64,000 nucleotides of DNA from Achromobacter sp. MYb9 (GCF_002975275.1 NZ_PCOQ01000004.1:186001-250000); one strand, 5' to 3'; shown: positions 53,404-64,000, numbered from the stretch's first letter. Notes: generated from the sequence alone by a model not told the origin. Program-made: numbers and translations.

Positions 53404-53545
53404 GGGAGTCTCCTCGGTTGCGGTCTGGCGCCGGGCGTCGCCCGCCGGCGTTCCAGCCGCTTGTCGTTTTGTCTGAAGCGAATACTAGGACGCCAGCCTG
53501 GTGATATAAAGCGAGGATTCTTAAAACACTACGTGAGGATTTCTG

Positions 53546-54409
53546 ATGAAGATCGAATCTTTCCGTACGCTGAATGCCGTGCTGCGGGGCGGCAGCTTCG
53601 CGGCAGGCGCGGCGGACATGAGCCTGTCGCCCAGCGCCGTCAGCCTGCAGATGAAGCAAATGGAGGCGTACTTCGGACAGCCGCTATTCGATCGGTCCGC
53701 GTTGCAGGTGCGGCCCAACGCCTTTGCCGCGGAAGTTGACGCCGTGCTGCAGGACGCGCTGGCGCGCCTGGACGAACTGCGGCGGCGCAGCACGCCCGCC
53801 GTGGAAGGCAGGGTTCGGCTGGGCACGATCGAACCGTTGCAAGTGACGCTATTGCCGCCGTTGCTGCGCACATTGCGCGAACGCTATCCGTTGCTGGACG
53901 TGCGGCTGGTGCGCGGACGGGCCACGGAGCTTACCGAGAAGCTGAAAAAAGGCGAGATCGACGCCGCCATCATCACGCAACCCGACACGGGCGGCTCCAG
54001 CCGCCTGGCCTGGACCCCGCTGTTCCGAGAAACGCTGGTACTGATCGCGCCGCCCGACTCGCACGGCACGCGCGTCGCCGAATTGTTCCAGCAGTACGAA
54101 TGGATCCGTTTCGACAAGACCACCATCGGCGGCCGGCTTGCCGCGCGCTACGTCGCGCAGCATGCGCCGCATGCGCGCTGCCGCATCGAGATGCAGTCGC
54201 TGGCCGCCTTGACGGCGCTGGTGTCGGCCGGCCTGGGCGTGTGCGTGCTGCCCGAGCCCGGGCCGAACCTGCTGAACGTGCATCCGGTACGCGTGCTGCC
54301 GCTGGGCAAACAGGCGCCCTACCGCCAGATTTCGTTCGTGTGCCGCCTGACGGACCAGGACAACCGGCTGGTGCAGGCCCTGTTGGAAGGCGCGCGCCCA
54401 CGTCCGTAA
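53546..54409 (+). CDS. LysR-family transcriptional regulator
   Basis: A 287-residue regulator with an N-terminal winged helix (FRTLNAVLRGGSFAAGAADMSLSPSAVSLQMKQME) and a LysR substrate-binding domain. It is divergent from the Bug-CitE-CaiB operon across 142 bases and is the likely controller. The start codon has AGGA in TGAGGATTTCTG just before it. Confidence 0.87.
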   Translation: MKIESFRTLNAVLRGGSFAAGAADMSLSPSAVSLQMKQMEAYFGQPLFDRSALQVRPNAFAAEVDAVLQDALARLDELRRRSTPAVEGRVRLGTIEPLQVTLLPPLLRTLRERYPLLDVRLVRGRATELTEKLKKGEIDAAIITQPDTGGSSRLAWTPLFRETLVLIAPPDSHGTRVAELFQQYEWIRFDKTTIGGRLAARYVAQHAPHARCRIEMQSLAALTALVSAGLGVCVLPEPGPNLLNVHPVRVLPLGKQAPYRQISFVCRLTDQDNRLVQALLEGARPRP

Positions 54410-54441
54410 CGCCAGCAACGGCGCCTGAAGTACGGTGATGA

Positions 54442-55338
54442 TCAGGCGCCGCCTTCCCGCTTGGCCATGTCGATGAACGCCCGCAACGCCGACGATACCC
54501 GCCGCTGCCGTGGGTAATACAGCATGAAACCCCGTATCGGCGGGCACCAGTCCTCCAGCAGCCGCACCAGGCGGCCCGTTGCCAGCAGATCGTTCACGTA
54601 GTATTCCGGCACGGCACCGATGCCGATGCCGTCGACGGCGGCGCGCACCTCGGCATGCACGTCGCTTAACGAGATGCGCCCCGGCACGTCCACTTCCAGC
54701 GCCACGCCGTCTTTCTCGAATTCCCATTTGTAGTAACGGCCGCTGGCAAAGCGGTAGCGCACGCATTCGTGCCGCATCAAGTCGTTGGGATGCAGGGGAA
54801 TCTCGCGCCCTGCCATATAGGTGGGCGACGCGACGACCGCCATGCGCAGGCTGGGGCCGATCGGCACGGCGACCATGTCTTCAGGCACGGCCTCCAGCAG
54901 ACGCACGCCCGCATCGAAACCCGACGCGACGATATCGACGAAGCTGTCGTCTTCCGCGATGTCCAGCCGGATATCCGGGTAGGCCGCCAGGAAGCGCGCG
55001 GCAAAGGGCATCAGCAGCATGTAGGACGCCGCGCGCGACGTGTTGATGCGCAATGTGCCGGACGCCGCGCCGCGGAAGTGGTTCATTTCCTCGAGCGCGT
55101 CGCCCAGGTCGTGCAGGACCGGCAGCAGGCGTTCGGCCAGACGCTGGCCAGCGTCGGTCAGCGCCACGCTACGCGTGGTCCGGTTGAACAGGTTCACCCC
55201 CAGCCGTTCTTCCAGGTTGCGGATCGCGTAGCTGACCGCCGACGTGGACAGGCTGAGCTCTTCTCCGGCACGGCGAAAGCTGCTGTGTCGGGCCACCGCC
55301 GAAAAGGCGGCCAAGTGGGACAGGTTATCGGGCAGCAT
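54442..55338 (-). CDS. LysR-family transcriptional regulator
   Basis: A 298-residue regulator: winged helix residues 5-64 (FSAVARHSSFRRAGEELSLSTSAVSYAIRNLE, LFNRTTRSVALTDAGQRL) and a C-terminal sensor domain of the CrgA/AaeR-like group. It is divergent from the zinc alcohol dehydrogenase gene by 106 bases. That region contains two direct AAATTCT copies (55347-55353 and 55371-55377), each preceded by ATGC, that could be regulator sites. Confidence 0.88.
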   Translation of the reverse strand: MLPDNLSHLAAFSAVARHSSFRRAGEELSLSTSAVSYAIRNLEERLGVNLFNRTTRSVALTDAGQRLAERLLPVLHDLGDALEEMNHFRGAASGTLRINTSRAASYMLLMPFAARFLAAYPDIRLDIAEDDSFVDIVASGFDAGVRLLEAVPEDMVAVPIGPSLRMAVVASPTYMAGREIPLHPNDLMRHECVRYRFASGRYYKWEFEKDGVALEVDVPGRISLSDVHAEVRAAVDGIGIGAVPEYYVNDLLATGRLVRLLEDWCPPIRGFMLYYPRQRRVSSALRAFIDMAKREGGA

Positions 55339-55444
55339 GATTATGCAAATTCTTTCAATAAAACATGCGGAAATTCTAGCTTGATACCCAGTCCCCCCGG
55401 GAATATTGTGAACGTCTGCTTAACAACCCTTATTCCAGGCCATC

Positions 55445-56509
55445 ATGATCCAAGCCCGAGGCTACGCCGCCCACAGTACCGACACCCCGCTGGTCCCGTT
55501 CAGTTTCACCCGGCGCGAACCCGGCGACGACGACGTGCTGATCGACATCCTGTACAGCGGCATCTGCCACTCCGACCTGCATCAGGCGCGCGGTGATTGG
55601 GGCAATTCCGTCTACCCGATGGTGCCGGGCCACGAAATCGTGGGTCGCGTCGCTCAGGTCGGCAAGAACGTCACCAAGTTCAAGCCGGGCGATTACGCCG
55701 GCGTGGGCTGCATGGTGGATTCCTGCCTGCACTGCAAAGCCTGCCGCCTGAACCTGGAGCAATACTGCGAAGAAGGCGCCACGCTTACCTACAACGACCG
55801 CGAGCGTGGCAGCGATCAGTTGACCTTTGGCGGCTATTCCGACCACATCGTCGTGCGCCAGCACTTCGTCGTGAAAGTGTCCGACACGCTTGACCTGAAG
55901 GCCGTCGCCCCGTTGCTGTGTGCCGGCATCACCACCTATTCCCCGCTGCGCCACTGGAAAGTCGGGCCCGGCCACAAGGTCGGTGTCATCGGCCTGGGCG
56001 GACTGGGTCACATGGGGGTGAAGTTCGCCCACGCGTTGGGCGCGCATGTGGTGATGATCACCACGTCGGCCGACAAAGGGCGCGATGCCAAGCGCCTGGG
56101 CGCGGACGAAGTCCTGGTCTCACGCGACCCCGAGGCAATGGCGGCGCATGCGGGCACGTTTGATTTCCTGTTGAACACGGTGCCCGTCAGCCACGACGTG
56201 AACCCGTACATGGCGCTGCTGGGCTTGAATGGCACCATGGCGCTGGTGGGCGCGCTGACGCCGCTGGACCCGATCCCGGGCGCGAACCTGATCCTGGGAC
56301 GCAAGTCGCTGGCGGGATCCGCCATCGGCGGCATGGAAGAAACGCAGGAGATGATGGATTTCTGCGCCCAGCACGGCATCGTCAGCGATGTGGAGATCGT
56401 GCCGATCCAGTCGGTCAACGAGGCCTACGAACGCCTGTCGAACAACGACGTGAAGTACCGCTTCGTGATCGACATGGCATCGCTGGCGACGGAACCGGCC
56501 GCGGCGTAG
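55445..56509 (+). CDS. Zinc-dependent NAD(P) alcohol dehydrogenase (YahK/CAD-like)
   Basis: Medium-chain dehydrogenase of 354 residues. Catalytic zinc ligands appear in SGICHSDLHQ and VPGHEIVGRV, the structural zinc in DSCLHCKACRLNLEQYC, and the nucleotide fold in VGVIGLGGLGHMGVK followed by TTSADKGRDAKRLGAD. It is closest to the cinnamyl-alcohol-dehydrogenase/YahK group that reduces aldehydes with NADPH. A LysR gene is divergent. The enzyme's natural aldehyde is unknown. Confidence 0.9.
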   Translation: MIQARGYAAHSTDTPLVPFSFTRREPGDDDVLIDILYSGICHSDLHQARGDWGNSVYPMVPGHEIVGRVAQVGKNVTKFKPGDYAGVGCMVDSCLHCKACRLNLEQYCEEGATLTYNDRERGSDQLTFGGYSDHIVVRQHFVVKVSDTLDLKAVAPLLCAGITTYSPLRHWKVGPGHKVGVIGLGGLGHMGVKFAHALGAHVVMITTSADKGRDAKRLGADEVLVSRDPEAMAAHAGTFDFLLNTVPVSHDVNPYMALLGLNGTMALVGALTPLDPIPGANLILGRKSLAGSAIGGMEETQEMMDFCAQHGIVSDVEIVPIQSVNEAYERLSNNDVKYRFVIDMASLATEPAAA

Positions 56510-56532
56510 CATGCGGCCCCGGGGTGGAATGT

Positions 56533-56560
56533 AAAAAAAAAGGGTGCCCGAAGGCACCCT
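56533..56560 (-). terminator. Intrinsic terminator of aceA
   Basis: AGGGTGCC (56541-56548) pairs with GGCACCCT (56553-56560) around a CGAA loop (TTCG on the transcript strand), followed on the minus strand by eight T residues (56533-56540). It closes the minus-strand aceA unit and may also limit readthrough from the alcohol dehydrogenase. Confidence 0.88.
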
Positions 56561-56606
56561 GAATCCACCCTACAACAGCACCTACAACTGCAACTTCAAC
56601 TTCAAC
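56561..56606. repeat. Hexanucleotide-like repeat downstream of aceA
   Basis: The segment between the aceA stop and its terminator contains imperfect six-base units such as CTACAA, CTGCAA, CTTCAA, CTTCAA and CTGCGA. It is non-coding for aceA. It looks like simple-sequence expansion; no function is visible. Confidence 0.5.
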
Positions 56607-56627
56607 TGCGAAAATCCCTACAGGCGA

Positions 56628-57947
<1,320 letters not shown>

Positions 57948-58109
57948 GGTGATGCTCCTGGTCAGTGATGGGAAGACTTCAAAGATTCGCGTCTTGCATT
58001 GCGTGAATCGTTGGACAAAGTCTATGCCTCTGCTGCGGAGCAATGCGGGCTTATGTCTTATAGAAGATGAAAAATGTTTTTCTATAAAATCAATGACTTA
58101 TAAATGACG

Positions 58110-58208
58110 TTTCGCATTATGGAACGATATCGCCATCTGTGAAATGCGCGCTCGTTGCAGAGCAGCAGGGACTTTCACATGACGAGACTTACATTTCACA
58201 ATATGAAA
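58110..58208. promoter_or_regulatory. Repeated palindromic operators between aceA and queF
   Basis: TTTCGCATTATGGAA (58110-58124) and TTTCACAATATGAAA (58194-58208) are two near-identical palindromes 84 bases apart, equal to eight helical turns. Half-sites TGTGAAA (58138-58144) and TTTCACA (58173-58179) lie between them in inverted order. The 321-base gap 57948-58268 is otherwise AT-rich and gene-free. An IclR-type or similar dimeric regulator of aceA is likely. Confidence 0.5.
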
Positions 58209-58268
58209 AAACGCCCCTTTTCTGACCGCCTACAATGCCTCCATTACCGCTGATTTCTTGATTCCGCC

Positions 58269-59093
58269 ATGACCTTGTCTCACGGCCCGTTGGGCCAAAG
58301 CGTCGCCTACGCCTCGCAATACGACCCTTCGCTGCTTTTCCCCATCGCGCGCTCCCACAACCGCGCGGCGCTGAACCTCACCGCCGGCAACCTGCCCTTC
58401 ACGGGCGTGGACCTGTGGAACGCCTACGAGCTCTCGTGGCTGGATGCCAAAGGCAAGCCGCGCGTGGCCATGGCCACATTCTCGGTGCCGGCCGACAGCC
58501 CCAACATCATCGAATCCAAATCGTTCAAGCTGTACCTGAACTCGTTCAACCAGACGCGGCTGGTCAATTCGGCCGCGTTGCGGGGCCGCCTGGAACGTGA
58601 TCTGAGCGCCGCCGCCGGTGCGCCCGTGGGTCTGGACTTCTTCCTGCCGCAGCGCTTTTCCGAACTGCGCATGGGCGAAATGGACGGCATCTATATCGAC
58701 AAGCTGGATATCGAGATCGATACCTACGAGCCCGCGCCCCAGGTGCTGCGCACCCGGCCCGGCGACATCGTTGAAGAAACGCTGGCGTCGCGCCTGCTGA
58801 AATCGAATTGCCCGGTCACCGGCCAGCCCGATTGGGCCAGCGTGCAGATCCGCTACCGCGGCGCCCCGATCGACCGCGAATCGCTGCTGCGCTACGTCGT
58901 GTCGTTCCGCCAACACGCGGAATTCCACGAACACTGCGTCGAACGCATCTTCAGCGACATCATGCAGGCGTGCGCCCCCGAGCAATTGACCGTCTACGCG
59001 CGCTACACGCGGCGCGGCGGGCTGGACATCAACCCGTGGCGCAGCAATGTGGAAGCCGCGCCCCCGGCGGACGTGCGCACCGTCCGCCAGTAA
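58269..59093 (+). CDS. queF: NADPH-dependent 7-cyano-7-deazaguanine reductase QueF
   Basis: Queuosine-pathway enzyme of 274 residues that reduces preQ0 to preQ1. The long (YqfZ/E. coli-like) form has the NADPH motif [15 protein letters not shown] at 82-96, the active Cys181 in [14 protein letters not shown], Asp188, and the [10 protein letters not shown] zinc/catalytic segment. The ATG follows the AT-rich aceA control region and there is no preQ1 riboswitch visible. Confidence 0.94.
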   Translation: MTLSHGPLGQSVAYASQYDPSLLFPIARSHNRAALNLTAGNLPFTGVDLWNAYELSWLDAKGKPRVAMATFSVPADSPNIIESKSFKLYLNSFNQTRLVNSAALRGRLERDLSAAAGAPVGLDFFLPQRFSELRMGEMDGIYIDKLDIEIDTYEPAPQVLRTRPGDIVEETLASRLLKSNCPVTGQPDWASVQIRYRGAPIDRESLLRYVVSFRQHAEFHEHCVERIFSDIMQACAPEQLTVYARYTRRGGLDINPWRSNVEAAPPADVRTVRQ

Positions 59094-59109
59094 AGACGCC
59101 CTGCCCTTC

Positions 59110-60114
59110 CTACTTCGGGAAGGGCTCGGGCCTCGGCGTGCCGTCTTCGGACGGCGGCAGCACCGGATACTGGATCACCGGCTGATCGCCCGTCAGCGTC
59201 TTCAGGAACGCGACGATGTCCGCATTCTCTTGCGGCGTGAACTTGCGGCCCAATTGCAGGCGGCCCATCACGTCCACGGCTTGGGTCAGCGTCGCGGCCT
59301 CGCCGTCATGGAAGTACGGATAGGTCAGCGCCACGTTGCGTAACGTCGGCACCTTGAAGTTGAAGCGGTCGGCATCCTTGCCGGTCACCCCGGCCCGGCC
59401 TTCGGCCTTGTTATCGGTTTTGTAGGGTTCGATCAGCCCCATCTTCTGGAACGAATTGCCGCCCACGGCCACACCGTTGTGGCAAGCGACGCAGCCGCTG
59501 TTCTTGAACAGCGTGTAGCCCGCCAATTCCTTCACGGTCAACGCGCGGTCGTCGCCTTTCAGCCATTGGTCGAAACGCGCATTCGGCGTTACCAGCGTTT
59601 CTTCAAAGGCGGCCAGCGCGCCCGTCACCTCGTCGATCGTGATGCCGTCCTTGCCAAAAACCTGCTTGAATTCCGCCCGGTAGCCCGGGATGGAGTTCAG
59701 CACCTGCAACGCCAGCTCGTGCGAAGACGCCATCTCCATCGGGTTGGCGATGGGGCCACCCGCCTGCTCGCGCAGGTCCTTCGCGCGGCCATCCCAGAAC
59801 TGCGCGATGTTCAGGCTGGAATTCAACACCGTGGGGGAATTGATCGAACCCTGCTGCCACTTATGGCCGATGGAGGCCTTCAGGTTGTCGGACCCGCCCA
59901 TGCCCAGGTTGTGACAGGAATTGCAGGAAATCGCGCCCGAGCGCGACAGGCGCGGGTCAAAGAACAGCTTCTTGCCCAGTTCCACCTTGGCCGGGTCCTT
60001 GACCGTTGCGGCTTCGATGGGCTGGATCGGTTCCTGCCTGGGGTTCCCTGCGGCGTGGCCGGCCCATAGCGCAAGGACGACGCCTGCCGCCAGCACCGTA
60101 CTCTGCTTTTTCAT
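59110..60114 (-). CDS. Di-heme cytochrome c peroxidase
   Basis: Periplasmic peroxidase of 334 residues that reduces hydrogen peroxide with electrons from cytochrome c. A signal peptide (residues 1-23) is followed by two heme sites, CNSCH and CVACH, with MGGSDNLKASIGHKWQQGSINSPTVLN and the usual LRNVALTYPYFHDG. An inverted repeat lies 17 bases before the start. It converges on queF with a 16-base gap. Confidence 0.93.
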   Translation of the reverse strand: MKKQSTVLAAGVVLALWAGHAAGNPRQEPIQPIEAATVKDPAKVELGKKLFFDPRLSRSGAISCNSCHNLGMGGSDNLKASIGHKWQQGSINSPTVLNSSLNIAQFWDGRAKDLREQAGGPIANPMEMASSHELALQVLNSIPGYRAEFKQVFGKDGITIDEVTGALAAFEETLVTPNARFDQWLKGDDRALTVKELAGYTLFKNSGCVACHNGVAVGGNSFQKMGLIEPYKTDNKAEGRAGVTGKDADRFNFKVPTLRNVALTYPYFHDGEAATLTQAVDVMGRLQLGRKFTPQENADIVAFLKTLTGDQPVIQYPVLPPSEDGTPRPEPFPK

Positions 60115-60130
60115 GTGCTTTCTCCTGGTG

Positions 60131-60157
60131 AATAACCACTACTTATTAATGGTTATT
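60131..60157. promoter_or_regulatory. Operator-like inverted repeat before the peroxidase gene
   Basis: AATAACCA (60131-60138) and TGGTTATT (60150-60157) form a perfect 8-bp inverted repeat with an 11-base AT-rich spacer, 17 bases upstream of the start codon. It is well placed for a repressor; the protein is unknown. Confidence 0.5.
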
Positions 60158-60265
60158 ACATCGGGAGGGATAAGCCCCGACCTTGCGGCGCATCAACCCG
60201 CGCCGCAGCCTTTCGACGGACTCAACGCCGGTTTGATATGCCGCAACAGGCGGATCAGCTGGCGA

Positions 60266-61564
60266 TCAGGACCGGGCGGCCACACTGCCCGCCATGGCGG
60301 GATCGGCCCGGCGCGCCTGCACCGCGATCCATTGCGCCAGCAAGGCCGCCACGGCGAATGCCACGCCAGCGCCCACCCACGGGCCTTGGCGCAACCCCGC
60401 GTCAAGCAGCAGGCCGAAAGCCAGCGGCCCCAACGCCGACCCGACGTCCATGCCGGAATACACCAGGCCGTAGACCGATCCCGTCGAGCCCTTCGGCGTC
60501 ACGCGGCGGATGAGCATGTCACGCGATGGCGCGGCCACGCCCGAGCAGAAGCCAGCCAGCCCGACCACGGGCGCCGCCAGCGCAGCCGGCACCAGCCCCA
60601 GCGCCAACACCACGAGCGTCAGGCCCGCCAGCAGTAGCGCCACCATCACCGTGCGTTCCGTGCGCGGGTTGGCGGACACCAGGAAGCCGCCAGCCGCCAT
60701 ACCCACCGCCGACGCCACCATGTAGCCCGACAGCGCCGAGCTGGCCAGCACTTCGGACAGGCCGTACAACTGATCCAGCAAGGGGATCGTGTAGTTCTGC
60801 ACCGAGGACAGCGCCACGGAGGTGCAGGCGAAAAACAGGAATGCGCCCCACAGCGCCGGCTTGGACAGCAGCGTCGCCAACGTGGTCAGCACGCTTTCTT
60901 GGGGCTTGGCCGCAGGCTTGACGGCCTTCACGTCGCCCGGGTTATCCGCTTCCATACCCGTGGGGCCACCAAGCAGATCGCGGCCCAACACCGTCAGCAA
61001 CAGCACGGCGGCCACCAGGCCGGCGGCGCTATACGCAGCTACGCGCCAGTCGGACAGCAAGGTGATCGTGGTCATGAAGACCGGCGTCAATGCCCAGCCC
61101 AGGTTGCCCGTCAGCCCGTGCGCCGAAAACGCATGGCCCAGGCGGGAGGCCGTGATGCGATGGTTGATGATGGAGTAGTCGGCTGGGTGGAATACCGAGT
61201 TGCCAATGCCGCCCACGATCGCCGCCGCCATCAACATGGGGTAGCCGTTGGCCGAGCCGATCAGCAGGCCGGACAGGACGAAGCACGCCAGGCCGAACCA
61301 GAGCACGGGGCGCGCGCCGATGCGATCGACGACGAAGCCCGACGATGCCTGGCCAATACCGGAGACCACATAGAACGTGGCCACCAGCGCGCCGACCCGG
61401 GCGAAATCCAGCCCGAATGCGTTGGCGAGCGACACGTTAAGCAAGGGCAGCACCAGTTGGAAGAAGTGCGAGGCGGCGTGCGCAACGCCGATCAGCAGAA
61501 TGGTCTTCCAGTCACGCCTGCGGATATCGGCGTCCGAGGGCAAGGTATTCGCAGCGGTGTTCAT
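60266..61564 (-). CDS. MFS transporter (Fsr-like)
   Basis: Twelve-helix carrier of 432 residues. The first half has GQASSGFVVDRIGARPVLW and GIGNSVFHPADYSIINHRI, with GHAFSAHGLTGNLGWALTP, features shared with fosmidomycin-resistance-type carriers. The start at 61564 is the first Met before the first helix. Upstream, a perfect 9-bp stem ACGTCCGGG/CCCGGACGT (61630-61650) could be an operator or terminator. Substrate unknown. Confidence 0.85.
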   Translation of the reverse strand: MNTAANTLPSDADIRRRDWKTILLIGVAHAASHFFQLVLPLLNVSLANAFGLDFARVGALVATFYVVSGIGQASSGFVVDRIGARPVLWFGLACFVLSGLLIGSANGYPMLMAAAIVGGIGNSVFHPADYSIINHRITASRLGHAFSAHGLTGNLGWALTPVFMTTITLLSDWRVAAYSAAGLVAAVLLLTVLGRDLLGGPTGMEADNPGDVKAVKPAAKPQESVLTTLATLLSKPALWGAFLFFACTSVALSSVQNYTIPLLDQLYGLSEVLASSALSGYMVASAVGMAAGGFLVSANPRTERTVMVALLLAGLTLVVLALGLVPAALAAPVVGLAGFCSGVAAPSRDMLIRRVTPKGSTGSVYGLVYSGMDVGSALGPLAFGLLLDAGLRQGPWVGAGVAFAVAALLAQWIAVQARRADPAMAGSVAARS

Positions 61565-61776
61565 TGCAAAAGGCCGCGGCAGCGGCAAGTAACGCGCGCC
61601 GTGGGCCGGTGCGCGGGTTGTCTCCGGCAACGTCCGGGAGGCCCGGACGTCGTGTTCTTGGCGAATGCGGCGGTCAAGCCGGGCCGGATCATGCCGGCCA
61701 TCGCTCTTGGACTATCACGGCGGCCGCCTTGCGCGAGCCGCGCCGCCGTGTGGCAATCAGAATAGCGCCAGACGCC

Positions 61777-62349
61777 CTACAGCGCCTTCTCGCGGATGGC
61801 GGGCCAGGCGCGCTGCAGGTAGTACAGCATCGACCAGACCGTCAGCACCGCCGCGACGATGATCAGCACGTCGCCCAGCAGCTTGGTGCTGATGCCATAG
61901 ACCGGTTGGTTGTACAGCAGGCAGGGAATCGCCACCATCTGGGCCGCCGTCTTGAACTTGCCCAGGCGGTGCACGGCCACGCTGGCGCTGGCGCCGATCT
62001 TGGCCATCCATTCGCGCAACGCCGAAATGGTGATTTCACGGCCAATGATGATCAGCGAAATGAAGGCATCGACGCGGCTCAGGTCCAGCAGGACGATCAG
62101 CGCGGCGCAGACCATCAGCTTGTCGGCCACCGGATCCAGGAAAGCGCCGAACGCCGAGGTCTGGTTCCAGCGGCGGGCCAGCCATCCGTCGAACCAGTCG
62201 GTTAGCGCCGCAATGATGAACGCCCACGCGGCGAACGTATCGCGGGTGGGGACCGACATCCAGCTTTCGGGCAGGTAGAACAGCCCGACCACCAGCGGAA
62301 TCATGGCGATGCGCAGCCATGTCAGGATAATGGGAACGTTAATTGGCAT
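61777..62349 (-). CDS. pgsA: CDP-diacylglycerol-glycerol-3-phosphate 3-phosphatidyltransferase PgsA
   Basis: Inner-membrane enzyme of 190 residues for phosphatidylglycerol synthesis. The CDP-alcohol phosphotransferase motif is complete: Asp54-Gly55, Ala58-Arg59, Gly68, Asp72, Asp76 (DWFDGWLARRWNQ then GAFLDPVADK). About five membrane helices. It lies 103 bases after uvrC on the same strand, a common arrangement. Confidence 0.93.
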   Translation of the reverse strand: MPINVPIILTWLRIAMIPLVVGLFYLPESWMSVPTRDTFAAWAFIIAALTDWFDGWLARRWNQTSAFGAFLDPVADKLMVCAALIVLLDLSRVDAFISLIIIGREITISALREWMAKIGASASVAVHRLGKFKTAAQMVAIPCLLYNQPVYGISTKLLGDVLIIVAAVLTVWSMLYYLQRAWPAIREKAL

Positions 62350-62452
62350 AGTGTCCGTATGCTACATCAGCCGGATGACGCTGGCTGTATCGGCGCGCCG
62401 CGGCGGCCGCGCGCGGTCCGTCGCCAGACCGGAACATGGGCCGGTTTTGCGA

Positions 62453-64000
62453 CTATCCACGCAAGGCCTCATAGATGCGTTCAGCCAGATCCTGGGAAAT
62501 GCCGTCCACCGACGCCAGGTCTTCGATGCTGGCGGAAGCCACCCCCGAAAAGCCGCCAAACCGGGCCAGCAGCCGCTGGCGCCGCCGGGCGCCCACGCCT
62601 TCGATCTCTTCCAGCCGCGACACATTGCGCGTCTTGGCGCGCCGCGCACGCATGCCGGTAATGGCGAAACGGTGCGCCTCGTCGCGCACCTGGGCAATCA
62701 GCATCAGCGCGGCGGACTCGCCTCCCAGGGCGACTGGGGGCCGTTCGTCGGCGAACACCAGCGTTTCCAGGCCGACCTTGCGCCCTTCCCCCTTGGCGAC
62801 GCCCACCAGCGTCTGGATATCCAGGCCCAATTCCGCGAACACCTTGCGCGCGACTTCCACCTGGCCCTTGCCGCCGTCGATCAGCACCAGGCCGGGCATT
62901 TGCGCGTCGCCATCCGCCACCTTGGCGAAGCGGCGCGTCAGCACCTGGCGCATCGCGGCGTAATCGTCGCCCGGCGTGATGCCCGCGATGTTGTAACGGC
63001 GGTACAGCGACGGCTGCATGTCGTGATGCTCGAACACCACGCAGGACGCCTGGGTCGCTTCGCCGGCGGTATGGCTGATGTCGAAGCACTCGATGCGTAG
63101 CGCGTCCAGGGCGGCTTCGTCCGTGTCCAGGTCCAGCGCTTCGGCCAGCGCCAGGGTACGGCCCGCGCGGGCGCCCGATTCGGTCAGCGCCCGGGCCAGG
63201 GCCATCTCGGCGTTTTTCAGCGCCTGCTCCAGCCACGAGCGGCGGGCGCCCTGCGGACGGGAAAGCATCCTGGATGGCCGTCCGCCTGCCTGCTCGACCA
63301 GCAGGCCGATCAGGTCCGGGTCGGGCAAGGCGTGGGAACCGACCAGCACGGGCGGCATGGCGTTGTCCGTGTAGTGCTGGGCGACGAACGCTTCCAGCAC
63401 CTGGGGCGCGGCTTCGCCCTCGGCATGCGAGGGGAAGAACGGCTTGTCGCCCAAGTGGCGGCCGCCGCGCACCATCGCCAGGTTCACACAGACCTTGCCA
63501 CCGGCCACGGCCACCGCAATGATGTCGGTGTCTTCGCCGCTGGTGTTCTCCATGGTCTGCTGGTGCAACACGCGTGCCAGCGAGCCCATCTGGTCGCGCA
63601 GCGCCGCGGCTTCCTCGAAGCGCAGCTCGCCGGCCGCCTGCTGCATGCGGGCCTCGATCTCGCCCATTACGTCCTTGGCTTCGCCGTTCAGGAAGCGCAC
63701 CGCGCGTTGCACGTCGCGTTCGTACTCCGAGGCTTCGATCGCACCCACGCAGGGGGCCGAACAGCGCCCGATCTGATGCAGCAGACAGGGCCGCGAGCGA
63801 TTGGCGAACACCGTGTCTTCACAGGTACGCAGGCGGAAGACCTTTTGCAGGATCTGGATGGTCTCGCGCACGGCCCACGCATTGGGGAACGGCCCGAAAT
63901 ACTGGCCCCGCTTGTTCGTCGCGCCACGGTAGTAGGCGATGCGCGGCCATTCATGGCCCGTGATCAGCAGATAGGGATAAGACTTGTCGTCGCGGAACAG
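62453..64000 (-). CDS. uvrC: Excinuclease ABC subunit C UvrC (5' end cut by window)
   Basis: Nucleotide-excision-repair nuclease that makes both incisions beside a DNA lesion. The visible 515 residues contain the end of the GIY-YIG domain, the cysteine motif [15 protein letters not shown], the UVR domain for UvrB binding, the RNase H-like 3' domain ([37 protein letters not shown]) and the C-terminal helix-hairpin-helix pair ([34 protein letters not shown]). About 90-100 N-terminal residues lie beyond 64000. pgsA follows. Confidence 0.95.
   Translation of the reverse strand: MFRDDKSYPYLLITGHEWPRIAYYRGATNKRGQYFGPFPNAWAVRETIQILQKVFRLRTCEDTVFANRSRPCLLHQIGRCSAPCVGAIEASEYERDVQRAVRFLNGEAKDVMGEIEARMQQAAGELRFEEAAALRDQMGSLARVLHQQTMENTSGEDTDIIAVAVAGGKVCVNLAMVRGGRHLGDKPFFPSHAEGEAAPQVLEAFVAQHYTDNAMPPVLVGSHALPDPDLIGLLVEQAGGRPSRMLSRPQGARRSWLEQALKNAEMALARALTESGARAGRTLALAEALDLDTDEAALDALRIECFDISHTAGEATQASCVVFEHHDMQPSLYRRYNIAGITPGDDYAAMRQVLTRRFAKVADGDAQMPGLVLIDGGKGQVEVARKVFAELGLDIQTLVGVAKGEGRKVGLETLVFADERPPVALGGESAALMLIAQVRDEAHRFAITGMRARRAKTRNVSRLEEIEGVGARRRQRLLARFGGFSGVASASIEDLASVDGISQDLAERIYEALRG

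Noticed and set aside
61565-61776. A tRNA gene next to pgsA, as seen in some relatives
   Set aside because: No cloverleaf or TTCRANY arm could be drawn; only two GC-rich inverted repeats are present.

Overview
The window is a GC-rich stretch of a beta-proteobacterial chromosome, most likely Achromobacter or a close Bordetella relative (Alcaligenaceae). The case rests on several Bug-type periplasmic binding proteins next to LysR or catabolic genes, a large classical autotransporter, a ccoNOQP cbb3-oxidase cluster with FNR boxes, a biotin cluster, and the gene style overall. Both ends cut through genes: metN on the left, uvrC on the right. I saw no insertion sequence, prophage, CRISPR array, rRNA or tRNA.

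Layout. 1-2.9 kb: methionine importer genes metQ-metN, a CopD/HemJ-like membrane protein and a DUF2242 lipoprotein. 3-16 kb: an amino-acid/peptide locus with a five-gene Dpp-type ABC importer, a carbamoylase-type amidohydrolase and an MFS carrier on the minus strand; an AraC regulator, an octopine-dehydrogenase-like enzyme and a 3-hydroxyacyl-CoA dehydrogenase follow on the plus strand, then a class C beta-lactamase. 16-22.4 kb: a tandem glycine riboswitch in front of a DadA-type D-amino-acid dehydrogenase, then a 1598-residue autotransporter. 22.6-32.9 kb: single genes (GlxA-type and cupin AraC regulators, DUF1428, VOC, DUF1993, PHB-depolymerase-like esterase, a 59-residue membrane peptide, hemolysin III, TSUP, DUF4168, GST) and a two-gene ABC-2 exporter. 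33-38.2 kb: a sugar-acid-like operon (DapA family, enolase superfamily, PdxA family, Bug protein) with a divergent LysR.

38.6-45.5 kb holds the cbb3 oxidase genes ccoNOQP, ccoG, a short fixH, a small membrane gene, and a separate ccoS preceded by a CcoI-like protein. That protein keeps the eight membrane helices and CPC copper motif of a P1B ATPase but has no actuator, phosphorylation or nucleotide-binding domain. Both transcription units have perfect FNR boxes, and the one before the CcoI-like gene predicts a leaderless mRNA. 45.6-50.3 kb is a biotin cluster: bioA diverges from bioF, followed by one reading frame that joins BioH-, BioC- and BioD-like domains. 50.3-54.4 kb: a CoA-transferase/CitE-lyase/Bug operon with LysR. 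54.4-64 kb: LysR and zinc alcohol dehydrogenase, isocitrate lyase aceA with an operator-rich upstream region, queF, a di-heme cytochrome c peroxidase, an MFS carrier, pgsA and uvrC.

The points I rate highest are the catalytic-domain-less CcoI, its leaderless FNR promoter, the BioH-BioC-BioD fusion, and the glycine riboswitch with a visible alternative pairing next to the dadA ribosome binding site.
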